59,875 bases of DNA from Clostridia bacterium (GCA_017461745.1 JAFTXE010000094.1:1-59875); one strand, 5' to 3'. Positions 27,176-35,886 are shown, numbered from the stretch's first letter. Program-made: numbers and translations. Notes: generated by a model not told the origin, from the sequence alone.

Positions 27176-27424
27176 TTACTGTGCAGGAGCAGGATTTGCA
27201 TCCAGAATATCATCCTTCTGATCTCCCATACCGTTAAGTCCCGATACGTCAATCGTCTCCGCATCAGTTTCGGTTTCCGTCTCAGTCTCGGTTTCAGTTT
27301 CGGATGCAGATTCGGACTCGCTTGCAACGCTGTCGGTTACGTTTTCGTCCTCACCGTTATTGCAGCTTATGAACGCTACGGTGCAAAGCAAAAGACAAAG
27401 TAAAATAGCAATAATTTTTTTCAT
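27176..27424 (-). CDS. Small acidic lipoprotein with Thr-Glu repeats
   Basis: An 82-aa lipoprotein: signal peptide with FISC lipobox (Cys21), then about 40 residues of Ser/Thr/Glu low complexity including six or so Thr-Glu units, then a short tail containing GDQKDDILDAN. The gene at 50550-50771 is its counterpart in the second cassette, with an unrelated low-complexity run but a similar tail (GKGDDIINDN). The conserved tail after a flexible stalk suggests a presented binding peptide. It lies between the beta-helix gene and the solute-binding gene, 15 and 11 bp away. Function unknown. Confidence 0.7.
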   Translation of the reverse strand: MKKIIAILLCLLLCTVAFISCNNGEDENVTDSVASESESASETETETETETETDAETIDVSGLNGMGDQKDDILDANPAPAQ

Positions 27425-27435
27425 GGCGTACCTCC

Positions 27436-28791
27436 TCAGTCAGCAGCGGGAGCAGTGAAGGTATAATCAGCTCCTGCGTATTTCTTAAGAACCTCGTACT
27501 GCTCAGCGGTATAACGGCTGAAATACTTAGCTCCGTTAACGGTAACCTCAAATCCGTAGGGGAACTTTTCGGCGGGAGTTGCGACGGTCTTCACGTCGTC
27601 AAGCGCCGCCTCCGCTACCTGCTCTATAGAGCGGCTGTTTTTCTCGGAATTAAAGTTGGAGTAAATGTAGATCTTGGTATTTCCGCCAAGGACCTCGTAT
27701 ACGATGGTTGAACGAACCGAGTATACCTGAGTATAGTCGGGGATATTAACGAGAGCAGTATTGTAGCTCACGCTTCCGTCAGCGTTTACAGTCTTGCCCA
27801 TATCCGTCGCCTTGGATTCACCAACAAGACCCGTATCGTCATCAGGGCTGGAAGGAATTGTGAACCCATTGTAGAACGTATGTCTGAACTCAGCCTTCCA
27901 TACGATATTGTCAGCATATTCAGCCGCTCCCTTGGAAACGGTTGACGTAAAGCGAAGACCCTCAGAATCCTTAACCGTTCTGACGGACGCACCGTCAGCC
28001 TGAGCTATAACCTTGTTGGTATCAAAATCCATCTCAGTTCCCGCAGCGTCATACTTTACGTCAGTCATGTAAATACGAAGCTTGTCAGCCTTAAGAGTTC
28101 CGTCTATATACTGAGTATTGAGGAAACCGTAGGTATCGTTGGGAGTATTGATAGTAACGTTGGTAAGATACAGATATCCGCATCTGTTCTTGATAGAGCC
28201 CCAAGCGCTGAAGCACGCACCTGCGTTTATAGGCTGACCGTCGTTAACGACGTGATTGGGGTCAACTACGGCGTTGGATATTTTTCCGTCAGCGTTTATC
28301 GTGCAGTTATCGAAATATACTTTTGCTCCGCGAGCTATCATGAACTGAAATTTAGAAACAGAGTCACCAACCGTATTAAAGGTACAGCCGTTTGCATAGA
28401 AGGTAGCGCCGTTGGTGCTATCGTAGTTGGTGTTAAGGAAAGGCTCAGTGCCCGTTGCGTTTCTCGTCAGGGTAACGTTATTGAGAGTAACTGTTGCCGC
28501 CGCACTTACCTTGAATCCTATATTGGTGGTAGTACCGCCGTTGACAGTAAGTGTACCGTTAACGGTATACAGAGTACCCTTATCTGCCGTAGCGCTGTTG
28601 AGAGTAACCACAACGTTTTTTCCCGCAGTGCAAGCCGCAACCGCATCGGAAAGATTTCCGCTTACGGCAGTTCCGCCGTCTACGCTATAAGTACATTCAG
28701 CAGTAGCCGCAAAAATTGAAACAGACGTAGCCGCAATCATGGATATTACCATGACTGTCGCCATAATAAACGATAAAATTTTCTTTTTCAT
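27436..28791 (-). CDS. Secreted right-handed beta-helix protein with shared module
   Basis: A 451-aa exported protein. The signal peptide ends near residue 28. About 33-255 has the repeating strand-turn pattern of a right-handed beta helix (LTVNGG, VTLNNVTL, FYANGCTF, VYFDNCTI, LYLTNVTI). About 262-450 is the C-terminal module found in all beta-helix proteins here: DGASVRT, GLRFTS, a VYSVRSTIVYE strand, NSRSIEQVA, and a closing YFSRYTAEQYEVLKKY. No catalytic residues of pectate lyases are evident. It is the second beta-helix gene of cassette 1, following the 43-aa peptide gene. It may bind or cut polysaccharide outside the cell. Confidence 0.7.
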   Translation of the reverse strand: MKKKILSFIMATVMVISMIAATSVSIFAATAECTYSVDGGTAVSGNLSDAVAACTAGKNVVVTLNSATADKGTLYTVNGTLTVNGGTTTNIGFKVSAAATVTLNNVTLTRNATGTEPFLNTNYDSTNGATFYANGCTFNTVGDSVSKFQFMIARGAKVYFDNCTINADGKISNAVVDPNHVVNDGQPINAGACFSAWGSIKNRCGYLYLTNVTINTPNDTYGFLNTQYIDGTLKADKLRIYMTDVKYDAAGTEMDFDTNKVIAQADGASVRTVKDSEGLRFTSTVSKGAAEYADNIVWKAEFRHTFYNGFTIPSSPDDDTGLVGESKATDMGKTVNADGSVSYNTALVNIPDYTQVYSVRSTIVYEVLGGNTKIYIYSNFNSEKNSRSIEQVAEAALDDVKTVATPAEKFPYGFEVTVNGAKYFSRYTAEQYEVLKKYAGADYTFTAPAAD

Positions 28792-28815
28792 GTTCTTACC
28801 TCATTTTAAATAAAA

Positions 28816-28947
28816 TTATGCGCCCCAGATGTCAGCATATGCAATGGTCTTTTCTCCCATTTCTGCTCCCTCGCCTGAGTTTGCTATGCAATCAAGCGAC
28901 GATACGAAAATTATTTTCATATCGGGTGTTGAATAATAATTTTTCAT
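28816..28947 (-). CDS. Small peptide of the MKKNY-PE family (43 aa)
   Basis: A 43-aa peptide starting MKNYYSTPDMK, with GGAGGAAAAG just upstream of its ATG (28945-28947). The conserved part is MK.NY..P(D/E)M, a hydrophobic IIFV stretch and LDCIANSGEG; the tail is GAEMGEKTIAYADIWGA. It lies 17 bp after the metallophosphoesterase frame and 24 bp before the next beta-helix gene, the same slot as the peptide gene at 52417-52539. There is no export signal and no known domain. The repeated position and strong ribosome site argue that it is a real gene. Confidence 0.7.
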   Translation of the reverse strand: MKNYYSTPDMKIIFVSSLDCIANSGEGAEMGEKTIAYADIWGA

Positions 28948-28964
28948 TATCTTTTCCTCCTTAA

Positions 28965-29930
28965 TCAGTTAACGGTAATTTTTAATACGCTTGGAGTATA
29001 GGCAGTCGCCGCGAGCGTGTACTGAGGAATAGTCTTAAAATCTCCGTCTGCCGTATACGCATTTATCTCGGTATAGAAATCACAGTGGCGATGTCCGCAG
29101 AATGTAGCGGCAATAACGTCGGCGTTAGACGTGATAATATCATACACCTGTTTCGACGCTTCGTCTGCGCTATTTCTGCCTACAAGCTCGGAAGCGTTAT
29201 AAAAGTTTCTTCCAGCCACGTTAGCGCTATTTAAATCACCCGCAGTGACTTTCTCTCCATTCAATTCCAGCTCAATGGGCTTTACCTTGTTGTAATTGGG
29301 ATTACCCGTGTTCAACGGAACGTGATAGAACAGAAGAACAGTATATCCATTTTCTCTCGCAGTATTGAGGTCGTTTTCAAACTGTTCTATCTGCAAAGGA
29401 GAGAGATTGAATTTTGACCCCGTCGTTCCCTCGTCGTAAAGAGCGCCGTTATCAAGGCTTATTGCCATAACGTGCGTACCTATCATCTCACAGGAGTAAG
29501 TACCCCAGCCTTCAAGAACAGCAAGTCTATCAGCAAGCGGCGTCGTGTCGGGTATTTCTTCATACAAAGTCCTCAACGGCTCGTGGTTACCCATCAGCAA
29601 CGTAACGTTTGAATATTTTTCCCAAATAACCGTTTTCACGAGATTTATCGAGCCTTGCGATTGATAGTCTATAACGTCGCCCGTTATTATTATTTTATCG
29701 GAATTTTTTGCCGCAACGGATAATGCTTGTTCTGTTCTGTACGTGTATTGTCCGTCTCTTCCCCACGCATGATTTTCATACGTAAACTTAATGACATCAT
29801 CTGCCCTATCCTCCGAAGTAAGAGTACCACTGAGGTGCAGGTCAGTGAGTTGCGCTATAGTTACGGCTGTATCGGTATTGGGATTATCAATGCTAATCTC
29901 TCTGACCGTTACGTCACCGTCAGCGCTCAC
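28965..29930 (-). CDS. Metallophosphoesterase domain cut off by an in-frame TGA
   Basis: A 321-residue catalytic domain with every family motif intact: LTDLH, GDVIDY, GNHEP, YHVP and GHRHCD, ending VLKITVN. It has no signal peptide. It is in the same reading frame as the beta-helix protein immediately upstream, separated only by one TGA (29934-29936) and one AGG codon. The intact counterpart at 41490-44018 has the same two parts as one exported protein. Three explanations fit: a recent nonsense mutation, stop-codon readthrough, or restart at the GTG at 29928-29930, which would leave the enzyme in the cytoplasm. No good ribosome site precedes that GTG. Confidence 0.7.
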   Translation of the reverse strand: MSADGDVTVREISIDNPNTDTAVTIAQLTDLHLSGTLTSEDRADDVIKFTYENHAWGRDGQYTYRTEQALSVAAKNSDKIIITGDVIDYQSQGSINLVKTVIWEKYSNVTLLMGNHEPLRTLYEEIPDTTPLADRLAVLEGWGTYSCEMIGTHVMAISLDNGALYDEGTTGSKFNLSPLQIEQFENDLNTARENGYTVLLFYHVPLNTGNPNYNKVKPIELELNGEKVTAGDLNSANVAGRNFYNASELVGRNSADEASKQVYDIITSNADVIAATFCGHRHCDFYTEINAYTADGDFKTIPQYTLAATAYTPSVLKITVN

Positions 29931-29933
29931 CCT

Positions 29934-31238
29934 TCAGCCAAGGGCAGCATTCTCCTTGGTCGCAAAGTTTGCTACTATGTAATCGTACTGAGTCTTAGTG
30001 TATCTGCTGTACATATTCTCGCCAACCTCGTACTTATATACACCTTCGGCAGTCGTATGAGCCTTTGCTTCCTCTACGATAAGATCAGCTACCTGATTAA
30101 TGCTTCTGACGTTCTTATCGGCATCAAACGCGGAATAAACGTTAATCTTCGCCTCAACAGGCGTACCGTTATTATCTACGCTCCACGCCGTATACTCAGC
30201 GTAAGCTCTAACTGCAAATTGCTGGGTATTGTCGGGGATTCCTACGAGAGAAAGCATATACGTGCCATCATCAGCGAAATTTGTAATTTCTTCTTTATGA
30301 TAACCGCTAATTACATTTGCATCAAATTCGTTGCCATACTTCGCCAACAAGAATCCGCAAGAAGCGTTAGCATTGACTCTCTTAGCGGTAAATCTCAAGC
30401 CCGCAGGAGCCACCGTTCTAATAGCCGCGCCGTCAGCGAGAACGGGAGCACCGTATACGCCGTAGGTCATTCCGTTGAAAACATTTACGGTTCCACCATG
30501 ACGACCAAGGTTATTTTGGAAAGTTGCTTCGATAAACATATCACCGCCATTACTGTCAAAAGACGTGATGCCGTATACGTTAACAGTCATCTTAGTACAC
30601 AAACGAAACATGACTTTTGCCACAGAAGCGGCAGAAACCGAAACATTGTTAATATTAACAATATAACTCCAAGCATCATTCTGACTTGCAAACATTACAT
30701 TGGTAGTATCCGCTCCATTATATTCAATCTCACAATCATTCATAGCAAGAGTTCCACCGTTTTGACCAGCAACGAAATGAGCGCCCATACTTTGGGAATA
30801 GCCACCCACCTCAAAAGTACAGTTGTCAAATGTATAAACACTTCCGCCTCTTGTATGAACGATGGCATTTGTACTGGTTGATGGCTGAACAAAATCAATG
30901 TTTTCAAAAGTAATATTGTTAGCAGTAGTTGAACCGCTCGAAACGATAGAATCAGATGTAAGCGTTAATTTTACACGTCCTCCCGTTACCGACTCAGCAG
31001 GCTTAACAGTAAATGCGTTCTTATTTGCGGTGTTTATTTTTTCAACCGTTATATCAGTCAAAATCTCAACTGTTTGTCCAGCAGTCGCGGCCTCAAAAGC
31101 AGCGTCCAAATCAGTATATGGTGTTTCACCAATTTGGCAGATATAAATTTCCGCAAACGCGGGAATTGCCGCGCTGAACGTCATGACTATCATGAGGCAC
31201 GCCAGCGCAAATGATAAAATTTTCTTTTTGTTGTTCAT
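29934..31238 (-). CDS. Secreted beta-helix protein with shared module (first gene of cassette 1)
   Basis: A 434-aa exported protein: signal peptide ending AFA/E at 29, beta-helix repeats at about 50-240 (VKLTLTSDS, ITFENIDF, YTFDNCTF, LAMNDCEI, NINNVSV) and the C-terminal module at about 255-420 (DGAAIRT, GLRFTA, FAVRAYAEYT, NVRSINQVA, MYSRYTKTQYDYI). It stops at a TGA directly joined in frame to a metallophosphoesterase domain, so it is either the truncated half of a fusion or the main product of a readthrough gene. AAGGAG precedes the ATG. Its promoter is at 31490-31518, giving a leader of about 240 bases that holds a possible 21-codon reading frame. Confidence 0.7.
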   Translation of the reverse strand: MNNKKKILSFALACLMIVMTFSAAIPAFAEIYICQIGETPYTDLDAAFEAATAGQTVEILTDITVEKINTANKNAFTVKPAESVTGGRVKLTLTSDSIVSSGSTTANNITFENIDFVQPSTSTNAIVHTRGGSVYTFDNCTFEVGGYSQSMGAHFVAGQNGGTLAMNDCEIEYNGADTTNVMFASQNDAWSYIVNINNVSVSAASVAKVMFRLCTKMTVNVYGITSFDSNGGDMFIEATFQNNLGRHGGTVNVFNGMTYGVYGAPVLADGAAIRTVAPAGLRFTAKRVNANASCGFLLAKYGNEFDANVISGYHKEEITNFADDGTYMLSLVGIPDNTQQFAVRAYAEYTAWSVDNNGTPVEAKINVYSAFDADKNVRSINQVADLIVEEAKAHTTAEGVYKYEVGENMYSRYTKTQYDYIVANFATKENAALG

Positions 31239-31387
31239 AATAATCTCCTTTTTATTATTGGATTTTTGTTTTTAACTCTCCGTCAGAGTTTTTGTTAAAA
31301 AAGTAGCGTTTCCAATAAATCCGCGCACTAACGGACTGCGCGCTTCTTCTCTCCCCCTTTCCTATTGTAAGAAGTGTTTTTCAGACG

Positions 31388-31453
31388 TCACCTGACGGTA
31401 ACCTTAGCATAAAGCCATGTAGCATTAGTACAGTTTAGACAATTAAAACTCAC
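31388..31453 (-). CDS. Possible 21-aa leader peptide in the cassette 1 leader
   Basis: A GTG-started 21-codon frame lies in the leader between the promoter and the first beta-helix gene, with AAAGG about eight bases upstream. The peptide has two Cys in CLNC and ends YAKVTVR. Downstream, CCGTCAG (near 31391-31397) can pair with CTGACGG (near 31280-31290), and a stem AATCCGCGCAC lies between. This could be a regulatory leader, or chance. Confidence 0.25.
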   Translation of the reverse strand: MSFNCLNCTNATWLYAKVTVR

Positions 31454-31489
31454 TTATTCAGCCTTTAATTGTCGTAACATTACACATTA

Positions 31490-31518
31490 ATTGTATCATA
31501 TCATAACGTCAAATTCAA
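31490..31518 (-). promoter_or_regulatory. Sigma-A promoter for export cassette 1
   Basis: Minus strand: TTGAAT (31513-31518), 17-bp spacer, TACAAT (31490-31495). All genes down to 24546 follow without another clear promoter. Confidence 0.6.
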
Positions 31519-31687
31519 TGTCAAATTGTTCTCAGTTTATATCATGTTATGCCTATGTTTTTACCCGAAATCTTAGGCTTGCCACATCACCTTATGAGAC
31601 GTTACCGCATAACACATGGCAAAAGCAAACAAACCGCTCAAAATTTGGAGTTATCGGGCTGTTTGCTATGTATGCACACTCTCTCCG

Positions 31688-31897
31688 TGTCATCCTGAGC
31701 GTATGCATAAAATTGGGAGCACTAAAGCTAAATTCGAAGGATCTTTGCCGCTTGCGGCAACAACTATCTTAGAGGGGGAATTTCTGTGCTTCAATAATTC
31801 TCCCAATAACTATATCGTTAGTTGCTCCTTCGTCGCAAAGATTCTTCGCAATGTTTCCTTAGTTCACCCACTTAAGTCTCATCTGCTCAGAATGACA
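31688..31897. repeat. MITE-like inverted repeat (TGTCATCCTGAGC family)
   Basis: The ends TGTCATCCTGAGC (31688) and GCTCAGAATGACA (31885-31897) are inverted repeats. Inner parts GGATCTTTGC (31739-31748) and GCAAAGATTCTTCGC (31834) also pair. Beyond the right end, GACAAATCACAATTTAT (31933) matches the terminus of the elements at 1-176 and 1804-2022. It carries no gene and lies between the cassette 1 promoter and the end of GH43. Confidence 0.55.
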
Positions 31898-31959
31898 CAT
31901 AGGGAGTGCGAACATAGATATCCAACTCCCAGACAAATCACAATTTATACGCTATTGCT

Positions 31960-33015
31960 CTATGATTTAAATTCCTCCGTCGTCCACGCTCTGCGCCAGA
32001 CGATATATGGGTTACCGTTTTCATCAAAGCGTATCGGTAACCAAACGTAATCCGCCTCCGAGGTGTTTTCGTCGGAAAATAGTCTGCATTGCTTCCACTC
32101 GAATTCCCTTTTGCCGTTGGGCGAATATTTGTCGTAGAATACCGCCTCCATGTCGGGCAAGTCCTCAGTCAAGTCCGTCAGCCATCTGTCGCCGAGTGCT
32201 ATATATAAATCGGGAATATGCGGATGATGGAATACGGATGAGAACTGCGCGTGAAATGAATTATTTCTGACGTCGCCCTTGCAGGTCCTTCCCAAGTCCT
32301 TCCATTCGCCGTGAATATCCGTAATATCGTACGCTATAGTCGGATTGGGATAATAGCCCGTTGTGCCTGAGGTCAGTATAAATCTTCTGCCTTCACGCTC
32401 AAAATAGGCGGGCGCTTCTCTTACCTCGGGCGGACTTTCAAGCGGAATATGGCTTGACCACTTTTCACCAAGGTCCGTAAAGTCCTCGTTGAGCTCGCGC
32501 ACTATCATTTCGGAATGTGGATGCTCAAAAATTACGTATGCCCGTCCGTTTTCCGCAAACAAATCAAAGTCCCCCGCAAAATGCGGATAGGTCTCGATGT
32601 CATGAGAATAGACGAGGCTACTCAGCGAGTCTCCGACGCATACGGAAAACTTGGCGTTCTTAAAGCCGCCCTTAGTTGTCTTTGCCCAAAGAACGTATTT
32701 CCGCGTTTTCTCGTTGTAAAGTATATGTGGTCTGTCCATGATATGCGCGGGGAAAAAGGGATTTGCCTCGTCGTCGCTTGCGGGCACTATCATTCCCTCG
32801 TCTTTCCAATTGTAAAGGTCGTCAGAGGAATAGCATCTGACGCCGCGATGCCAAAATTTGCATCGCTCACCCGTGGCAGTGCCCGTAATACCTTCTTTGT
32901 TTTCGCCGTACCACCAAAATTTATTTTCAGCGTAGAGTACAGAACCGCCGTGAGCTTGTATTCGTTTTCCCTCAGTATCGTACCAGACCTTTCCGGGTCG
33001 TATTGATGAGTACAT
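31960..33015 (-). CDS. GH43-like five-bladed beta-propeller glycosidase
   Basis: A 351-aa cytosolic protein of the GH43 / GH-F clan type. It opens RPGKVWYDTEGKRIQAHGG, then FWWYGENK and GVRCYSSDDLYNWKDEG; this opening resembles the exo-galactanase and related subfamilies. Later blades contain DRPHILYNEKTRKYVLW, AGDFDLFAENGRAYVIFE, REAPAYFEREGRRFILTSG and the closing YVWLPIRFDENGNPYIVWR. Candidate catalytic residues are Asp in DRPH and Glu in REAP. The ATG at 33015 has GGAGG seven bases upstream and follows a promoter at 33050-33079. It is a single-gene unit. Likely substrates are galactan or arabinan side chains. Confidence 0.7.
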   Translation of the reverse strand: MYSSIRPGKVWYDTEGKRIQAHGGSVLYAENKFWWYGENKEGITGTATGERCKFWHRGVRCYSSDDLYNWKDEGMIVPASDDEANPFFPAHIMDRPHILYNEKTRKYVLWAKTTKGGFKNAKFSVCVGDSLSSLVYSHDIETYPHFAGDFDLFAENGRAYVIFEHPHSEMIVRELNEDFTDLGEKWSSHIPLESPPEVREAPAYFEREGRRFILTSGTTGYYPNPTIAYDITDIHGEWKDLGRTCKGDVRNNSFHAQFSSVFHHPHIPDLYIALGDRWLTDLTEDLPDMEAVFYDKYSPNGKREFEWKQCRLFSDENTSEADYVWLPIRFDENGNPYIVWRRAWTTEEFKS

Positions 33016-33049
33016 TTCAGCTCCTCCTATAAATACATTCTTTTGATTT

Positions 33050-33079
33050 ATTTTACCATAGGTGCGCAAACCGCGTCAA
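33050..33079 (-). promoter_or_regulatory. Promoter for the GH43 gene
   Basis: Minus strand: TTGACG (33074-33079), 18-bp spacer, TAAAAT (33050-33055). Confidence 0.55.
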
Positions 33080-33199
33080 TGTCATAATTAGTCAATTGCA
33101 TATCACTATTTGCCTATTCTTAGAGACAAAATAGTAGTTGTCAAGATAAATATCACAATAATATAATCGAAGCCATAGAAAAAAGCTTTCCTCAATGGG

Positions 33200-33350
33200 T
33201 GCACAAGTCCGTTAAAAACGGACTTGTGCATGATTGGTATATCTCTTTTTTTAGTGTAGTATTTCAATATAAACCTCCATGTTTTAAATTCTTTGAAGTC
33301 TTGAAACTTTCTTCTAAGAAAGTTTCAAGTGGGGTTCGGGGCAAGCCCCG
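33200..33350. repeat. Cluster of three perfect hairpins
   Basis: 33200-33230: 14-bp perfect stem TGCACAAGTCCGTT with a 3-base loop. 33300-33329: 14-bp stem CTTGAAACTTTCTT with a 2-base loop. 33337-33350: CGGGGC-AA-GCCCCG. There is no gene between GH43 and GH78 in this 555-bp gap. The second and third resemble small palindromic repeats rather than terminators. Confidence 0.6.
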
Positions 33351-33365
33351 AGAAAAACAAAAGAA

Positions 33366-33391
33366 TGCCGAGATAGAAATCTTTCTCGGCA
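33366..33391 (-). terminator. Terminator after the GH78-GH20 operon
   Basis: The stem TGCCGAGA / TCTCGGCA is followed on the minus strand by TTCTTTTGTTTTTC, a good U-rich tail, about 180 bases after the GH78 stop. Confidence 0.65.
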
Positions 33392-33533
33392 CTCATAGAT
33401 GAGTTGTGTTTATTAAATTTTTAAATGGGCATAACTACGGCTTGTGCTGGTTTTTCTATGCTTTGCGAAGTTTATGAAACAAAGGTTATTTAATTGTGAT
33501 GCTATTATAACATGGCTTTTGTCAATAAAAATC

Positions 33534-33590
33534 GTTTTTATTTGATTACAGCGACGCAATTTTTGAGGTGTTATAGGCAGAAGTCATTTG
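33534..33590 (-). other. Recombinase 3'-end remnant merged with the GH78 3' end
   Basis: About 56 bp match 59704-59759, the end of the tyrosine recombinase gene and its downstream sequence, with only a handful of differences. Even the last codons agree: both proteins end N-D-F-C-L then TAA. The block continues through CGACGCAATTTTTGA into TTTATTTG. It looks like a recombination scar joining a former recombinase tail to this rhamnosidase. Confidence 0.6.
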
Positions 33591-35844
33591 AGTTTTCATT
33601 TGTCAGATGCATGCGATATGTATGCTTACCTTGGGTAACAGTTTGACAAAAACCGTTTGGCAGAGTAATGTCTGCAATTACTCCTTGGGGAACTGTGAAT
33701 TCATAGGTTACGCAATCGTTTTCATAAATCCAATAGCTTTCAATACGTCCCGATACGGTTTCAATCGCGCACTTGGCAAAGCCGAGTCGTTTGTCGGGTA
33801 CGGGAGCTAAACGAATACGCTTATATCCAGCATCAAGGATTTGAATTCCGCACACGGTTTCGTACATCCACTCGGCAACACAGCCGTAAGCGTAATGGTT
33901 AAAGGAATTCATACCTACGCTCCAAAAGCTACCGTCTTCTTTTATTCCGTTCCAATGCTCCCAAATGGTTGTTGCACCATGGTCAACGGAATAAAGCCAT
34001 GAGGGATTTTTATTTTGGAAGAATAAGTTATACGCTACGTCGTGTTTGCCACACTCTGACAACGCGTGAAGAATGTAAGGAGTGCCAAGAAAGCCTGTTG
34101 ACATTCTTCCGTCAAAATTACGGATAAGCTCACTTAGCTTTTCGACAAGAGGCTCGCGTTCTTCGGGCAAACACAGATTAAAGTGGAGTATAAGAGTAAT
34201 AGCGGTTTGCGTTATTCCTCTGCGCTCTTTGTCAACTACAGTATTATTTCCCTTGGTAATTATTTCCGTATAAGGCAATTTTTCTTTCGGCATACCGTTT
34301 TCCATAAAGTATTCACGGAAGCGTTTTACTATGTTTTTGTAAAGCTGTTCATATTCGGACATATCTTGACCGAGAACGTATCCTGCTTTGACTAAAAGCT
34401 CGGTAGAATATGCGTAAAACGCGGTTGCAACAAGATCTACGGATGTAGCTCCGACGTAGGAATTCTCCCCTGCGTCCATAGCGAGCCAATCTCCGTAATG
34501 ATAACCTGTAAGCCACAGATATTCTTCATCTCCAACGCCTCTTACGTAGTCTACCCATTTCTTCATCATTTCAAAGTTTTCGGTAAGAAATGACTTATCA
34601 TTATATATTTCATAAAGTGTCCAAGGTATTATTGTTACCGCATCTCCCCACCCTGCGGATATGCGCGTGCAATAAGCATCGTTATAGTTTTCGGGACATA
34701 CTCCAAGAACAGCTCCGTTGCTTCTTTGCTCTGCACGAAGGTCTCCAAGCCATTTTTTAAAAAATTGGCAAACGTCAAAATTGGTTGCGGCAGTTCTGCA
34801 AAACACTTGCGCGTCACCCGTCCAACCAAGTCTCTCATCGCGCTGAGGGCAATCTGTGGGAATATCGAGATAGTTACCCTTTTGCCCCCAAATTATGTTG
34901 CTGTAAAGCTGATTAATGCGTTTATCTCCACATGTGAAATAGCCCGTGCGCTCCATTTTCGAGTGAACAACGATGGCTCTGAAACCGTCAAGGTCAACGT
35001 CATCAAAAGGATATTCGTCAATTCTTACGTATCGAAATCCTTGGAATGAATATGTGGGCTTAAAGCTGTCCGCATCACCGCTTAAAACGTATATAACGGG
35101 CTTGGCGGCTTTACGGTAGTTTTCGTTATAGAAATTGCCGTCCTTGTCAAGTACCTCTCCGAAAGAAAGAACTACTCTGTCTCCTCTGTTGCCTTTTATA
35201 TTCAAAGATACGTATCCCGTTATATTTTGTCCAAAGTCAATAACCTTTTCACCTTTGGGAGTGACGATAAGCTCTATGGGCGAAAGAATTTCATTTTCTA
35301 CGATATCTGCGCCAATCTGTGGAACGAGGGGAAAAGACTTTGCGGGTATAGCGTTTCCAAGATATTTTATATCAGCCGTTTTATCAACGGTTTCTCCAAA
35401 GTAGATTTCGGAATGGGTTACTTCGTCGGTATATACCTGCCACGTACAGTCGGTTGTAATGTAGCTTATGCTTCCGTCTGCTGACAACAATTCAAGCTCC
35501 GCAACGGCTTGGACACTGTTCCCCCACGGGTGATATTTGCCGCGAGGCCCGAAATAACCAACAGCCCAGCCTGGACCGACGGATATTTCAAGCTTGTTAT
35601 TTTCGTCAAGTATGTCGGTTACGTCATAGCTGTTATATTGAATACGGTCACCGTAACACGTAAGTCCCGGTGTAAGCACTTGCTCTCCTAACCTTTCTCC
35701 ATTGAGAGTAGCCTTATAGATTCCTAAACACGATGCATACAGCGTAGCCTTCTTAACCGAAGATTTTATTTCAAAATCCTTTTTAAAGGTTAGTACCGCT
35801 CCTTCGATATCTTCAGGACTTTTGATCCAAATTTGGGATTTCAT
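33571..35844 (-). CDS. GH78-family alpha-L-rhamnosidase
   Basis: A 757-aa intracellular rhamnosidase. The N-terminal beta domains hold YKATLNGERLGEQVLTPG and the D-FGQN...G strand (VIDFGQNITGYV). The catalytic barrel motif DCPQRDERLGWTGDA is at about 331-345, and the DHGATTIWEHWNG block with a conserved Glu follows near 620. The ATG at 35844 (MKSQIWIKSP) has GGAG seven bases upstream; a longer frame upstream has no ribosome site. It follows GH20 by 42 bp. It is closely related to the GH78 at 46296-48536. Its last five codons coincide with a recombinase remnant, so the natural C-terminus may have been replaced. Confidence 0.9.
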   Translation of the reverse strand: MKSQIWIKSPEDIEGAVLTFKKDFEIKSSVKKATLYASCLGIYKATLNGERLGEQVLTPGLTCYGDRIQYNSYDVTDILDENNKLEISVGPGWAVGYFGPRGKYHPWGNSVQAVAELELLSADGSISYITTDCTWQVYTDEVTHSEIYFGETVDKTADIKYLGNAIPAKSFPLVPQIGADIVENEILSPIELIVTPKGEKVIDFGQNITGYVSLNIKGNRGDRVVLSFGEVLDKDGNFYNENYRKAAKPVIYVLSGDADSFKPTYSFQGFRYVRIDEYPFDDVDLDGFRAIVVHSKMERTGYFTCGDKRINQLYSNIIWGQKGNYLDIPTDCPQRDERLGWTGDAQVFCRTAATNFDVCQFFKKWLGDLRAEQRSNGAVLGVCPENYNDAYCTRISAGWGDAVTIIPWTLYEIYNDKSFLTENFEMMKKWVDYVRGVGDEEYLWLTGYHYGDWLAMDAGENSYVGATSVDLVATAFYAYSTELLVKAGYVLGQDMSEYEQLYKNIVKRFREYFMENGMPKEKLPYTEIITKGNNTVVDKERRGITQTAITLILHFNLCLPEEREPLVEKLSELIRNFDGRMSTGFLGTPYILHALSECGKHDVAYNLFFQNKNPSWLYSVDHGATTIWEHWNGIKEDGSFWSVGMNSFNHYAYGCVAEWMYETVCGIQILDAGYKRIRLAPVPDKRLGFAKCAIETVSGRIESYWIYENDCVTYEFTVPQGVIADITLPNGFCQTVTQGKHTYRMHLTNENSNDFCL

Positions 35845-35886
35845 TTTTTGACTCCTTTTAGAATTAAATGTGTCTTCCCACAACCT

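Noticed and set aside
27250-27310. A simple-sequence slippage artefact making the small lipoprotein spurious
   Set aside because: The Thr-Glu repeat lies between a clear lipoprotein signal and a conserved tail, and the counterpart at 50550-50771 has the same plan, so the gene is kept as real.
29934-29936. Genome-wide recoding of TGA to an amino acid
   Set aside because: TGA is used as a normal stop in several genes here, for example the kinase ending at 14365, the EEP fusion ending at 2832 and the solute-binding gene ending at 25673.
29900-29936. Selenocysteine insertion at the TGA
   Set aside because: The unbroken homologue at 41490-44018 has no Cys at the matching linker position, and I see no convincing hairpin just after the TGA.
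33200-33391. A CRISPR array
   Set aside because: There are four different hairpins with unlike sequences and irregular spacing; no repeated unit of constant length and no cas genes.
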